Part shown: one piece after another, positions 27,288 through 40,296 of the stretch
Numbering within the stretch: the stretch's first letter is position 1
How the letters are laid out: every line of letters begins with the position of its first letter
DNA from: Halobacillus litoralis
GTDB taxonomy: Bacteria; Bacillota; Bacilli; Bacillales; Halobacillaceae
Direction: 5' to 3'
NCBI RefSeq assembly: GCF_009856445.1
Contig: NZ_WMFA01000002.1
Span: 620,001 to 684,000 of the forward strand
DNA: 64,000 nucleotides
The notes under the pieces: model-generated
Told to the model about the DNA's origin: nothing
What the model saw: only the letters and a program-made list of their open reading frames with translations
Database searches by the model: none
Program-made: the position numbers and the translations under genes

Positions 27288-30200
27288 CTAAAATACTCGT
27301 CATCGGATCCGGTCCGATCGTCATCGGTCAGGCTGCTGAATTTGACTATTCCGGAACCCAGGCCTGTCAATCTTTGAAAGAAGAAGGATATGAAGTTATC
27401 CTCGCTAATTCAAACCCGGCAACGATCATGACCGATCATACCTTTGCTGATCAAGTCTATATGGAACCACTGACGCTTGAGTTTCTTCAAAAAATTATTA
27501 GAAAAGAAACCCCGGACGCGATTCTTCCCACTCTTGGAGGGCAGACAGGACTGAATATGGCGGTAGAGTTGAGTGAATCTGGTATTCTTGAAGAATTTAA
27601 CGTGGAACTCCTAGGAACACCGCTTGATGCTATCCAACAAGCCGAAGATCGTGAGAAATTCAGGGCATTAATGCATGAGATGAACCAGCCTGTACCTGAA
27701 AGTGAAATTGTCAGCACGGTGGAACAAGCACTGGATTTTGCAGAGACGATCGGTTTTCCAGTCATCGTCCGCCCCGCTTACACCATGGGCGGAGCCGGTG
27801 GAGGCATGTGTGACGATGCTGCTCAGTTAAAAGAAATTGCCAGAAGCGGATTGGCCGCTTCTCCTGTCAGTCAGTGTTTAATAGAGAAGAACATTGCCGG
27901 CTTCAAAGAAGTAGAGTATGAAGTGATGCGCGATGGGGCGGACAATAAAATCGTCGTTTGTAATATGGAAAACTTCGACCCTGTTGGCATTCATACGGGA
28001 GATTCCATCGTTGTCGCTCCTTCCCAAACCCTTAGCGACCGGGAATATCAAATGCTTAGAAATGCATCATTGGAGATTATCCAGGCTCTCCAGATCGAAG
28101 GTGGATGTAATGTCCAGCTTGCTCTTGATCCGGATAGTTTCCAATATTACATCATCGAAGTGAATCCACGTGTCAGTCGTTCTTCTGCCCTTGCTTCCAA
28201 AGCGACCGGCTATCCAATTGCTAAACTTGCAGCCAAAATCGCTGTAGGAATGACGCTGGATGAAATCAAAAACCCTGTCACTGGTACGACTTATGCCTGC
28301 TTCGAACCAGCACTCGATTATGTCGTAACGAAAATCCCACGCTGGCCGTTCGATAAATTTGCGAAGGGAAATCGTACACTCGGTACCCAGATGAAAGCGA
28401 CCGGTGAAGTGATGAGTATCGGCAGAAGCTTTGAAGAATCTTTACTGAAAGGGATCCGATCGCTGGAGGGTGATACAGAAGAGCTTTATCTTTCTTATGC
28501 CGAACATATGAAAGAGGAAGATCTGAATAGAAGATTGAAAAAAGCGGATGATGAACGGATATTCTTAATCGCAGAAGCGTTAAGAAGAGGGTATTCCATT
28601 GAAAGCCTGCATGATATCACAGGGGGGATTGATTTATTCTTCCTTTATAAACTACAACGGATCATCCAGCTTGAGAAGAAAGTGGCCCACGGAGAAATGG
28701 ATGGATCTTTACTAGAGAAAGTAAAGAAAACCGGATTTTCTGATCAACAAATCGCACGATTAACAAACCGGGAAGAAGCAGAAGTTCGGGAGTGGAGAAG
28801 AAGTCATGGAATTCGTCCGGTGTACAAAATGGTGGATACGTGCGCCGGGGAGTTTGAATCGGAAACGCCTTATTTTTACAGCAGTTATGAAGATGAGAAC
28901 GAAGCCATCCCTAGTGGAAATAAAAAGGTGCTCGTCATCGGGTCTGGTCCGATCCGTATCGGCCAGGGCGTCGAATTCGACTATGCGACCGTCCATTCTG
29001 TCCTTGCACTGAAGGAAATGGGCTATGAAGCCATTATTATGAACAACAACCCGGAAACAGTTTCCACAGACTTCAGTGTTTCTGACAAGCTTTATTTTGA
29101 ACCGTTATCACTGGAAGATGTAATGAATGTCATTGATCTCGAACAGCCGGAAGGCGTCATCGTCCAGTTTGGAGGACAGACAGCCATCAACCTCGTGGAC
29201 GGATTGACGAAAGAAGGCGTAAAGATCCTGGGTACTACAATGGAGTCGATTGATAAAACAGAAGACAGGGACTTGTTTGAACAGCTGCTCAACGATTTGA
29301 ATATCCCTAAACCAGGAGGGGAAAGTGTCAAAAGCGCAGAGGAAGCTTTCCTTGCTGCTGAGAAAATCGGATACCCGCTTGTCGTCAGACCTTCCTATGT
29401 CCTCGGCGGCCGTGCGATGGCGATCGTTTATTCAAACGAAGAGCTCTCCTCTTACTTGGAAACAAATGCATCTGCACACAATGGTCATCCCATTCTGATC
29501 GACAAGTACATGACAGGGATGGAAATCGAAGTCGATGCCATCTCGGACGGGGAAGATGTTTTCATCCCGGGGATCATGGAACACATTGAACGCGCAGGAG
29601 TCCACTCGGGAGATTCCATGGCTGTTTATCCGACCCAGCGGCTTACAAAAGAACTTGAACAACAATGTATCGATGCGACAACAAAGATTGCCAGAGATCT
29701 GAATATGAAAGGCCTCATCAACATCCAGTTTGTCGTTTACAAAGGGACGGCCTATGTCCTTGAAGTGAACCCTAGAGCAAGTCGGACGGTACCTTTCTTG
29801 AGTAAAATCACAGGGGTTCCGATGGCCAGGCTCGCTACAAAGGTTCTGTTAGGCAAAACATTGAAAGACGAAGGATACACATTAGGAGTGGCTGCAAAGC
29901 CGAATGGGGTCTATGTCAAAGTGCCTGTCTTCTCTTTTGAAAAACTGAGAAGTGTTGATACGACGCTAGGACCTGAGATGAAATCGACCGGTGAAGTCAT
30001 CGGATATGATCAAACTTTGGAAAAAGCCCTTTACAAAGGAATGACATCTGCAGGGTTGAAGATTCCGACACAAGGATCTGTACTGCTGACCGTTGCAGAC
30101 AAAGACAAATCAGAAATGCTGGATATTGCGAAAACATTCTTTGAACTGGGTTTCCGTCTGTTCGCAACGGAAGGAACAGCTTCTGTGATAGAAGAAGCAC

Positions 30201-30465
30201 AGATTCCTGTAGAAGCGGTAGGAAAAGTGGGATCGGATCAGCGCGATGTCATCGATCTTATTCAACAAGGAGAAGTGCAGTTCGTTGTCAATACACTAAA
30301 CAAAGGGATGCGTGCAAGATCGGATGGGTTCAGAATTCGTAGAGAAGCGGTCGAACATGGACTTGCTTGTTTAACAAGCTTGGATACAGCCAAAACCATT
30401 GTAGATGTGATTAATGCGATGTCCTTCTCGGCCCGTGCCATCACACCAATGGAAGGAGTGACAGG

Positions 30466-30469
<4 letters not shown>
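27266..30469 (+). CDS. carB: Carbamoyl-phosphate synthase large subunit, pyrimidine-specific
   Basis: Makes carbamoyl phosphate from bicarbonate, ATP and ammonia. The 1067-residue protein contains two homologous ATP-grasp halves. Each half opens with a related nucleotide-site motif: [19 protein letters not shown] at the N-terminus and [18 protein letters not shown] at about residue 555. A C-terminal allosteric MGS-like domain ([14 protein letters not shown]) follows, which in this family senses UMP/PRPP. It overlaps carA by 22 bases and has a strong AAAGGAGG. It is equivalent to pyrAB. Confidence 0.97.
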
Positions 30470-32815
<2,346 letters not shown>

Positions 32816-32841
<26 letters not shown>

Positions 32842-33442
32842 CTTGCTTCACATAGGAGCGGTTAAAATTGAAACCGATAACTATTTCACATGGACATCTG
32901 GCCTGAAATCACCAATCTATTGTGACAATCGTTTAACGATGTCCTATCCTGAAATAAGAAAAAGCATTGCAGAAGCATTTGTGAACAAAATCAAGCGCCT
33001 GGGCCACATCGATGTCATCGCAGGGTGTGCAACAGCAGGTATTCCCCATGCTGCCTGGGTGGCGGACTTAATGGATCTTCCCATGGTTTATGTCAGGTCT
33101 TCAGCCAAAAAGCATGGAAAAGGAAACCAGATTGAGGGTCATGTTGTAAAAGGGCAAAAAGCCATTGTTATCGAGGATTTAATTTCAACAGGAAAATCGT
33201 CAATAGAAGCCGCAGAAGCCTTGAAAAAAGAAGGTGTGGAAGTGGTTGAAGTGCTGTCGATCTTCACTTACAACCTTCAAGCGGCGGAGGATGCATTTAA
33301 GGATACAAGCTATTCTTATCAATCCCTGACAAGTTATGAAGAGCTTCTGCAACAGTTACTCAATGAAAATCAAATTGAAAAGGAGCAGGAGCAGCTGTTG
33401 ATGAAGTGGAGCCAGGACCCTTATGTTTTTACGAACTCTTAA
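32816..33442 (+). CDS. pyrE: Orotate phosphoribosyltransferase
   Basis: Adds PRPP-derived ribose phosphate to orotate. The 208-residue protein has the PRPP motif AIVIEDLISTGKSS, the KKHGKGNQIEG flexible loop, and the substrate segment TSGLKSPIYCDNR. AAAGGAGG precedes the ATG inside the end of pyrF. It is the last gene of the pyr operon; no terminator follows directly, and the next hairpin comes after the small membrane protein. Confidence 0.96.
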
Positions 33443-33512
33443 CGTATAGAGGAGTTGCTATTTCTGCATTCTCCTAGTACGATGAAGTCATCAAAACGTA
33501 TTGGTGATGAAA

Positions 33513-33779
33513 ATGAAATCTAAAAAACACTCTTTTTTCATACTCATGAATGCTTCGCTTGGTTTATTGACCTGTTTTGTTTATTTATATACATGGGTGG
33601 CCTTTGCATTTATGGAGTCTATGTGGTCCCTGGAACCTTTATTAAGCTTATTCGCATCCCTTGCGTTATTCATTCTTTGGAATGTGTATATGCTGAAGCG
33701 CGAAAGCCGGAGGTATTGGGCACAAGCGGTTTTTTCTTACCTGGCATCGATAGCAGTATTCGCATACTTTCTAACCTGA
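33513..33779 (+). CDS. Small membrane protein of unknown function
   Basis: I do not recognise this gene. It would encode about 88 residues with three hydrophobic segments (NASLGLLTCFVYLYTWVAFAF; LLSLFASLALFILWNVYM; AVFSYLASIAVFAYFL) and a positive N-terminus and loop, so N-in topology is plausible. GGTGA precedes ATG 33513; TTG 33501 and ATG 33507 are in frame. It lies 70 bases after pyrE and upstream of a strong terminator, so it may be the tail of the pyr transcript. Coding support is compositional only. Confidence 0.6.
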   Translation: MKSKKHSFFILMNASLGLLTCFVYLYTWVAFAFMESMWSLEPLLSLFASLALFILWNVYMLKRESRRYWAQAVFSYLASIAVFAYFLT

Positions 33780-33807
33780 AACCACGATTCAATCGTGGTT
33801 TTTTTAA
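33779..33807 (+). terminator. Intrinsic terminator at the end of the pyr operon region
   Basis: A perfect 10-11 bp stem (AAACCACGATT paired with AATCGTGGTTT) with a very short loop, followed by a T-run. It overlaps the stop codon of the small membrane protein. Confidence 0.9.
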
Positions 33808-33970
33808 TCCAATGCCCCAAAACTAAATGTTAATTATTACTAGATGAATCTCTATTCTTTGAGACTTAGCTTTGCGATCCTCAGGGTTTGTTTGCCCTAT
33901 TGAGAGTCAAATCCTGTATACTTACTAAATCAGTACATATCAAATACGGCAAATTGGATGGAAACGTAAG
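33808..33970. other. Non-coding gap before the FUSC gene
   Basis: AT-rich sequence with no ORF bearing a ribosome site and no recognised RNA motif. I see nothing functional in it apart from the promoter region that follows. Confidence 0.5.
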
Positions 33971-34016
33971 AAAGGGAGCTTTCCCTTTTGACAGATGGGA
34001 TAGAGCGCTCTATAAT
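33971..34016 (+). promoter_or_regulatory. Perfect-consensus sigma-A promoter with adjoining palindrome, FUSC gene
   Basis: TTGACA (33988-33993), a 17-base spacer and TATAAT (34011-34016) match the sigma-A consensus at all twelve positions. Immediately upstream is AAAGGGA (33971-33977) with its complement TCCCTTT (33982-33988), whose last base touches the -35 box. This could be an operator. The transcript would have a leader of about 110 bases before the FUSC start. Confidence 0.8.
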
Positions 34017-34131
34017 TTATTTTTATCTATCTCGTTAGAATAAAAGGGTTGTGCGTACTTAATACATAAATGAAGATTTATTTAATAGATAGAATCGATT
34101 CTTCACATACAAAGGAAAGGAGGATTATTCA

Positions 34132-36306
34132 ATGTATGAAATAGGAAGAAAGTCGTACTGGTTGAAAAGAATGCTTGCGTCTGATCCTGGACATAAGCGT
34201 TTGCAACAGGCAGGAAAAGCGACGTTGAGTGTAATCTCAGCTGTCTTTACTACCTTACTGATCTTGAATACACTCGGTAAAGATCCACTTCTGCCCGCAA
34301 TTATATCAGGTGTTTGCGGCCTGTTGGGCATCATGGCGGTCATGGACGATACCAAAAAAGAAAAGCAGGGGACAACACTTTTGCTTCCTTTATCCGCCAT
34401 CTGCGGAGTGACACTGGGGTCTTTGCTCTCCTTTAGTGCCGTTCTCGTATCCGCGTTAATGATCTTGATCATCTTTTGCAGCTTTTATTTTTCTAAATTT
34501 GGTAGTCGCTACTTTTCTTTAGGGATGATCGGGTTTATCACGGTTTATTTTTCTTCCTTTTTAAAACTCCCCTCAGCAGAATTCCCATGGTTTTACGGCG
34601 CCATTTGTATAGGCATCTGCTACGCTTTTCTATATAATTTCATCATTTTCCGAGATACCGCCCAGCAGCTCAGGCGCAGTGTCCAATCATTTCACAGGCA
34701 GGCCAACTTGACGTTCGAACTGTTGACGGAAGTCATAGATGATCCAGATATAAACCAAATCCGCTCAAAAAAGTTGACGGAAAATGTAAAAAAGCTGAGA
34801 GATTACGCAAATCATGTCTCCACAGATTTGAATGCCCAGAATATCAGAGAAGTCTGGCCGGGTGTCCGCACAGATCAATTACGGTTATATGTATTCGATA
34901 CGGCGATGTTTGTCATGACGCTTTCGGATAGTTTAGAGAGGTTAAAAGAAAGCGGAGCGCTTCAGTCGGAAGAGCTCCGTTTCACCCTCTTACGACTCAT
35001 ACGTACATTGCAGAAGGCTGAAGTTCTTAAATTAGAGCAGAAAGAAAGCCACCTTGCTGAGGCGGAGCGTGTAGTAAGCGCTTTGCGAAATACGATCGAC
35101 CAGAGATTTGGCGAACGTGAAACAAGACCTGAAGGATGGCTTTATCTGCTCCGCCGGATTGAGGCGATTGCTTCGCATGTGACGGAGGGAGCCCTTGCCA
35201 TCAAATATAGTGGCAAAGATCATTCTGGTGCTGAATTGACCGAAGACAAGAAATCAACAGAAGCGGAAGAACAAACGAAAGGGATGAAACCTTCGACGAA
35301 AAAAGCTATTCAGTCGGTGATCGCAGGATCAATCGCTGTCGTTGTCGGTCACTTGATTTCTCCTATACAGCCCTACTGGGTGTTATTAACGACTTTTATC
35401 GTTCAATTAGGGACCCCGACCGTTGGGCGCACATATCTGAAGGGTTTGGAAAGGTCCATTGGCACGATCGTAGGAGCTATTATTGGTTTCATTTTAGCAA
35501 AGACGGTGTCAGGTCAGTCTGAACTGGAAGTAGCCCTGATTTTTGCGGTTATCTTTTTTGCTTTTTACACGCTTCCCGTTTCCTACACTGTGATGAGTAT
35601 GTTCATCACGATGCTCATCGCTTTCATGTATGACCTCATGTTGGGAGGAATCAGTTATGGATTGCTGCTAGCCCGTGTGGTCGATACCATTGCAGGAGCT
35701 GGGATTGCACTTGCGGCTGCCGCCTTCATTTTTCCTACTCGAACATTGGACAAAATGAAAGAACAGCTGGTGGAGTACTTAGAAGATCTCGAGGGTTACA
35801 TCCTGTCCTACATGGACAATTTCCGCCAGTCAGAAAGCATGAAGGGGCTGGCAGATCTAGCTTTTCAGATGGATGTGAAGATCCAGCTGCTAGAAGAGGA
35901 GGCAAAACCTGCGTTGCAAAGACCCGGAGCGAATAAGTATTCGGGTATCCCCAGATTGTTGATGTCATTTACGGCTATTAATTATTATGCAAAACAATTA
36001 CTTGCTTCTACGTATCAAAAGGATTTTTATCATTCCGAGGAAATCAAAGAGGCTCTCCAGCGAACGGAAAAGGTTTATAAGCATAACATACGCACGATCA
36101 TGGCGGTCATGAACGGGGAAGTAATGAGTGGACAACTGTTCAAGCTTCAACATGAGCGGGAAATGATTGAACGGTTTGCCCCGGGACACAAAGAAGGAGA
36201 GGGAGATATTGTCCACCACCTCTTTTATATTTGGAAAATCAATCAAGCTCTGCTGGTAGTTGGTGAAAGAATGGGGCTTGTTACAGCGGAAAGGTTGGAA
36301 GATTAA
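34132..36306 (+). CDS. FUSC family membrane protein (aromatic acid exporter-like)
   Basis: A 724-residue membrane protein of the FUSC/YccS/AaeB-like superfamily. Two clusters of about five or six transmembrane segments (residues about 28-170 and 385-535) each precede a cytoplasmic helical region (about 175-360 and 545-724). The conserved FUSC region includes SPIQPYWVLLTTFIVQLGTPTVGRTYLKGLERSIGT, an excerpt of which (PYWVLLTTFIVQ) is typical. Family members export aromatic acids or other organic compounds, or are of unknown function; the substrate here cannot be read. It is a single-gene unit with a very strong promoter and a convergent terminator. Confidence 0.8.
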   Translation: MYEIGRKSYWLKRMLASDPGHKRLQQAGKATLSVISAVFTTLLILNTLGKDPLLPAIISGVCGLLGIMAVMDDTKKEKQGTTLLLPLSAICGVTLGSLLSFSAVLVSALMILIIFCSFYFSKFGSRYFSLGMIGFITVYFSSFLKLPSAEFPWFYGAICIGICYAFLYNFIIFRDTAQQLRRSVQSFHRQANLTFELLTEVIDDPDINQIRSKKLTENVKKLRDYANHVSTDLNAQNIREVWPGVRTDQLRLYVFDTAMFVMTLSDSLERLKESGALQSEELRFTLLRLIRTLQKAEVLKLEQKESHLAEAERVVSALRNTIDQRFGERETRPEGWLYLLRRIEAIASHVTEGALAIKYSGKDHSGAELTEDKKSTEAEEQTKGMKPSTKKAIQSVIAGSIAVVVGHLISPIQPYWVLLTTFIVQLGTPTVGRTYLKGLERSIGTIVGAIIGFILAKTVSGQSELEVALIFAVIFFAFYTLPVSYTVMSMFITMLIAFMYDLMLGGISYGLLLARVVDTIAGAGIALAAAAFIFPTRTLDKMKEQLVEYLEDLEGYILSYMDNFRQSESMKGLADLAFQMDVKIQLLEEEAKPALQRPGANKYSGIPRLLMSFTAINYYAKQLLASTYQKDFYHSEEIKEALQRTEKVYKHNIRTIMAVMNGEVMSGQLFKLQHEREMIERFAPGHKEGEGDIVHHLFYIWKINQALLVVGERMGLVTAERLED

Positions 36307-36342
36307 AAAAGCAGCACTGCGAACTCGCATGTGCTGCTTTTC
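36307..36342. terminator. Bidirectional terminator between FUSC gene and the small minus-strand gene
   Basis: AGCAGCAC (from 36309) pairs with GTGCTGCT (to 36339), with inner pairing of TGCG and CGCA. There is TTTT to the right on the plus strand and a long T-run on the minus strand (A-run at about 36302-36308), so it serves both converging genes. Confidence 0.8.
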
Positions 36343-36344
36343 GT

Positions 36345-36470
36345 TTATCTGTTACGATCGTAAGACCCTTCGCCGGCTTTCGAGATGGTAATTCGTTCTT
36401 CACCCGTAGCTGGTTGAACAGCATCTCTGCTCTTTTTCGGGTTACGTTTGGATTTTGAATTCTTTGGCAT
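36345..36470 (-). CDS. Small basic protein of unknown function, 41 residues
   Basis: The minus-strand ORF encodes 41 residues: a lysine/arginine/serine-rich N-terminus (MPKNSKSKRNPKKSRDAV) followed by QPATGEERITISKAGEGSYD. An AGGGAGG site lies about 8 bases before its ATG on the minus strand, and a good terminator follows its stop, so it is probably real. Size and composition recall minor spore proteins of Bacillaceae, but I do not recognise the family. Confidence 0.65.
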   Translation of the reverse strand: MPKNSKSKRNPKKSRDAVQPATGEERITISKAGEGSYDRNR

Positions 36471-36542
36471 AACAGCAACCTCCCTGGTCAGATTCAGTTG
36501 CCTTTATATTATTTGTAATCGCAGTTTGTACTATGTGAAAAT

Positions 36543-36567
36543 CCCTGTGCCAATAATAGGCACAGGG
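36543..36567 (-). terminator. Hairpin after rqcH
   Basis: A perfect 9-bp GC-rich stem (CCCTGTGCC paired with GGCACAGGG) with a 7-base loop lies just beyond the rqcH stop. The T-run on the minus strand is short (ATTTTC), so termination may be partial. Confidence 0.7.
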
Positions 36568-36574
36568 ACATGGG

Positions 36575-38290
36575 TTAGTCTTTTTTCTTTAGCCGTTTAA
36601 TGAAAGTCGAATCAGGTGTCACGAACAACGTTTGTTGCTGGTCATACGTGACGAACCCAGGCTTTGCACCTGATGGTTTCTTCACATGACGTATCCGTGT
36701 ATAGTCAACAGGAACAGAAGAGGACCTGCTTGATTTACTGAAATTCGCAGCAAGCTGCGCGGCTTCAAACAGCGTATCTTCGCTCGGGTCTTCATCACGA
36801 ATCACCACATGAGATCCTGGAATATCCTTGGCATGCAGCCAAATATCCATTTTGTTCGCCATCCGGTTCGTCAGGTATTCGTTCTGTTTGTTGTTTCTTC
36901 CGACGTAGATCAACGTACCATCCGTTGATTCAAAACTTTCCGGTTTCGGTTTTTGTGGTTTGTTTTTACGGTTTCCTTTTGTCGCGGGCTTTTTCTTTAA
37001 GTAGCCTTGTTCCCGCAGTTCCTCGCGGATTTCTTCAATGTCTTCTTCTCTTGCTGTTTCGACTTGTTGGATCAGACGATCGAAATAAAGGATTTCATCT
37101 TCTGCTTTCTGTATTTCTATTTGTACCACTTCTTTGGATTTCTTAAGTTTTGCGTACGTTTGAAAATAGCTTTGTGCATTCTCACTCGGCGATTTATTAG
37201 GGTTGAGTTCAATTGTCATTTCTGATTGGTCAGGGTCGTAATAGTCAACGACCGTCACAGATTCATCGCCTGTTTTGACCATATGCATGTGTGCAGTTAA
37301 AAGTTCGCCAAGTTTTTGATACTCTTCTGCAGATTCCGATTTCTTCAACGTAGTTTCGTGTTTTTTAATCTTCCGTTTATTTTTATCCCGCTCATTTTTC
37401 AAGAAACGATGCAGGTCTCCTGCCTGTTGCTTAACACGATCCCGTTCGGCTTTTCCTGAATAATAATCATCCAGCATGGCACTGACGCTTTCAAATTTTT
37501 CAACATCATCGGAAAACGCATGTAACGGGATGACGTAAAACTGCTCTTTTTCTGCCCTGTGTATCTGTGGTTCATACGCATGGTTGAGTATGATTTCCCT
37601 GATTTCACTGTAGGCTTCTTTCACAGTTTGTGAGCCGCCAAGACCTGCTCTGTGAACAATTTCCTTCGTGATCATAGGTGAAAAACCCATCACCACATTC
37701 AAAATTTGTTTATCCATTTTGCCAGAGTTGAAATCCAATTTTCTGATGAACGAATCTGGATCAAGGTCAACGGGGTTGATTTTCCCTTGTTCTGGTGGAA
37801 GTTTATAAGGCTGTCCGGGCATGATCGTCCGATGCCGGTTTTGCGAAGGGGGCAAATGCTTGATGCTGTCGAGCATATGTCCTTCTTCTTCATCGACAAG
37901 CAGGATATTGGAGTGTTTCCCCATCACTTCAATGATGAGCGTTTTCATGGTTTCATCGCCGACTTCGTTTCGGGTTCGGATATGGAACTTTACGATCCTT
38001 TCCATGTCCACCTGTTCGATCCGTTCAATAAATCCCCCGATCAAATGCTTCCTTAGAAGCATGCAAAGCATGGGGGGTTCCTTAGGATTATGGTATTGAT
38101 CTTCCGTCAAATGGAAGCGAGCATAACTCGGGTGTGCGGACAATAATAGCGTTTGTTTTTTTCGATTGGAACGGACCGTAAATACGAGCTCCGTTTCGGT
38201 TGGCTGATAAATTTTCATAATACGTCCGGACTGGATCGTTTCATTCAATTCGTTCGTGATCGCCCGGGTAACAATTCCGTCAAAAGACAT
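36575..38290 (-). CDS. rqcH: Ribosome quality control factor RqcH (NFACT family)
   Basis: Bacterial NEMF/Rqc2 homologue that binds obstructed 50S subunits and adds C-terminal alanine tails to mark nascent chains for degradation; formerly annotated as a fibronectin-binding protein (YloA/FbpA). The 571-residue protein has NFACT-N (MSFDGIVTRAITNELNETI), a helix-hairpin-helix section and a long coiled coil at about 280-440. NFACT-R (VGRNNKQNEYLTNRMANK; KDIPGSHVVIRDE) follows. ATG 38290 follows GAGAGGTGA; an in-frame GTG lies three codons earlier. Confidence 0.95.
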   Translation of the reverse strand: MSFDGIVTRAITNELNETIQSGRIMKIYQPTETELVFTVRSNRKKQTLLLSAHPSYARFHLTEDQYHNPKEPPMLCMLLRKHLIGGFIERIEQVDMERIVKFHIRTRNEVGDETMKTLIIEVMGKHSNILLVDEEEGHMLDSIKHLPPSQNRHRTIMPGQPYKLPPEQGKINPVDLDPDSFIRKLDFNSGKMDKQILNVVMGFSPMITKEIVHRAGLGGSQTVKEAYSEIREIILNHAYEPQIHRAEKEQFYVIPLHAFSDDVEKFESVSAMLDDYYSGKAERDRVKQQAGDLHRFLKNERDKNKRKIKKHETTLKKSESAEEYQKLGELLTAHMHMVKTGDESVTVVDYYDPDQSEMTIELNPNKSPSENAQSYFQTYAKLKKSKEVVQIEIQKAEDEILYFDRLIQQVETAREEDIEEIREELREQGYLKKKPATKGNRKNKPQKPKPESFESTDGTLIYVGRNNKQNEYLTNRMANKMDIWLHAKDIPGSHVVIRDEDPSEDTLFEAAQLAANFSKSSRSSSVPVDYTRIRHVKKPSGAKPGFVTYDQQQTLFVTPDSTFIKRLKKKD

Positions 38291-38314
38291 CGTCTTCACC
38301 TCTCTACTTGTAGA

Positions 38315-38323
38315 AGTATAGCA
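38315..38323 (-). promoter_or_regulatory. Extended -10 promoter for rqcH
   Basis: On the minus strand TGCTATACT (plus coordinates 38315-38323) is an extended -10 about 25 bases before the rqcH start. No good -35 is seen. Confidence 0.4.
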
Positions 38324-38393
38324 TGAGTAAAGCTTGTTATTCTAAGATTTTTCATCAACTAAAGCCAAACATTCGCAACAGCATCCTTTCTTT

Positions 38394-38402
38394 TGCTAAA
38401 AT
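38394..38402 (+). promoter_or_regulatory. Extended -10 promoter for the yicC-like gene
   Basis: TGCTAAAAT (38394-38402) is an extended -10 about 39 bases before the start. It is divergent from the rqcH promoter. The -35 is weak. Confidence 0.4.
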
Positions 38403-38440
38403 AGGTATGGAATTCATTTTACATATAGGTGATGATCGTA

Positions 38441-39322
38441 TTGTTAAAAAGTATGACAGGGTATGGAAAGAGTACGGTTGAAGTCGGTGATACAAAGATT
38501 CATGTCGAGATTCGGTCAGTGAATCACCGTTTTTTGGATATAACAACCAAGATGCCACATGCATTACTGTTTATGGAAGAACGGCTGAAACAGGTTGTGA
38601 AAGGCCTTTTAACAAGAGGTCGTGTCGATATCTTTGTTACACTTGAGGGAGAAACATTCATTGAAAAGAAAATCGATGTCAATTGGAAAATTGTCGATCA
38701 ATATTTTACCCGTTTGAAAGATCTCCAGCGCCGCTACGATTTGACGGGGGATATTTCTATTGATATGGTATCCAAGTTAGACCATGTTTTTTCGGAAAAA
38801 GAGATGGAAAACGATGCAGATGAATGGCAAATGCCTCTATTAGAGGCTATGGATAATGCTGCCAGGCAACTGGTGGAGATGCGGTTGAAAGAAGGGCACG
38901 AGTTGTACGAAGATCTTAAGAAACGCATCACAGAAGTCCGGAGATGGCTGAGCAGCCTGGATGAAAGGCGCCCGATGGTCATCGAGGAATATAAAGAGAG
39001 GATTCGGGCACGTATAGAAGAATACACTAAAGAACAACTCCGGCCCGATGAAACAAAAATTCTCCAGGAAGTTGCTTTGCTTGCAGAGAAAGGCGACATT
39101 ACTGAAGAGTTGACAAGACTACAGTCCCATTTCATTCAATTTGAAGGCACACTTTCCATGGATGAACCTGTTGGCAGAAGACTCGATTTTATTGTGCAGG
39201 AAATGCACCGTGAAGTGAATACAATCGGATCAAAATCCAATGATGGCAAAATGACGGAAATGGTTGTGAATTTGAAAAGCGAGATGGAAAAGGTGAAAGA
39301 ACAAGTACAAAATATCGAATAA
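38441..39322 (+). CDS. yloC: YicC/YloC family endoribonuclease
   Basis: A 293-residue protein with the YicC N-terminal motif SMTGYGKS, the segment VEIRSVNHRFLDITTKMPH and the C-terminal DUF1732 region (GRRLDFIVQEMHREVNTIGSKS). YicC proteins are RNases that act on small RNAs or mRNAs. I choose TTG 38441, about 8 bases after AGGTGA and matching the family start MLKSMTGYG; GTG 38429 and ATG 38432 are alternatives. Confidence 0.9.
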   Translation: MLKSMTGYGKSTVEVGDTKIHVEIRSVNHRFLDITTKMPHALLFMEERLKQVVKGLLTRGRVDIFVTLEGETFIEKKIDVNWKIVDQYFTRLKDLQRRYDLTGDISIDMVSKLDHVFSEKEMENDADEWQMPLLEAMDNAARQLVEMRLKEGHELYEDLKKRITEVRRWLSSLDERRPMVIEEYKERIRARIEEYTKEQLRPDETKILQEVALLAEKGDITEELTRLQSHFIQFEGTLSMDEPVGRRLDFIVQEMHREVNTIGSKSNDGKMTEMVVNLKSEMEKVKEQVQNIE

Positions 39323-39325
39323 CAA

Positions 39326-39355
39326 TTGTGTTTATGCCTAGTTTTTTCATATAAT
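39326..39355 (+). promoter_or_regulatory. Sigma-A promoter for remA-gmk-rpoZ
   Basis: TTGTGT (39326-39331) and a perfect TATAAT (39350-39355), spacer 18, lie 46 bases before remA. Confidence 0.55.
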
Positions 39356-39401
39356 AGAGGTAGTCATGAAAGTGCTTGGTCAGAAGAAGGAGGAGTCAGC
39401 T

Positions 39402-40294
<893 letters not shown>

Positions 40295-40296
40295 TC

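Noticed and set aside
27487-27765. Long antisense ORFs within carB, ftsZ, ftsA and other core genes
   Set aside because: They mirror the codon bias of the sense gene, lack ribosome sites and resemble no family; treated as shadows.
33808-33970. Possible small RNA gene before the FUSC promoter
   Set aside because: No promoter-terminator pair or conserved RNA motif is visible; it is plain AT-rich intergenic sequence.
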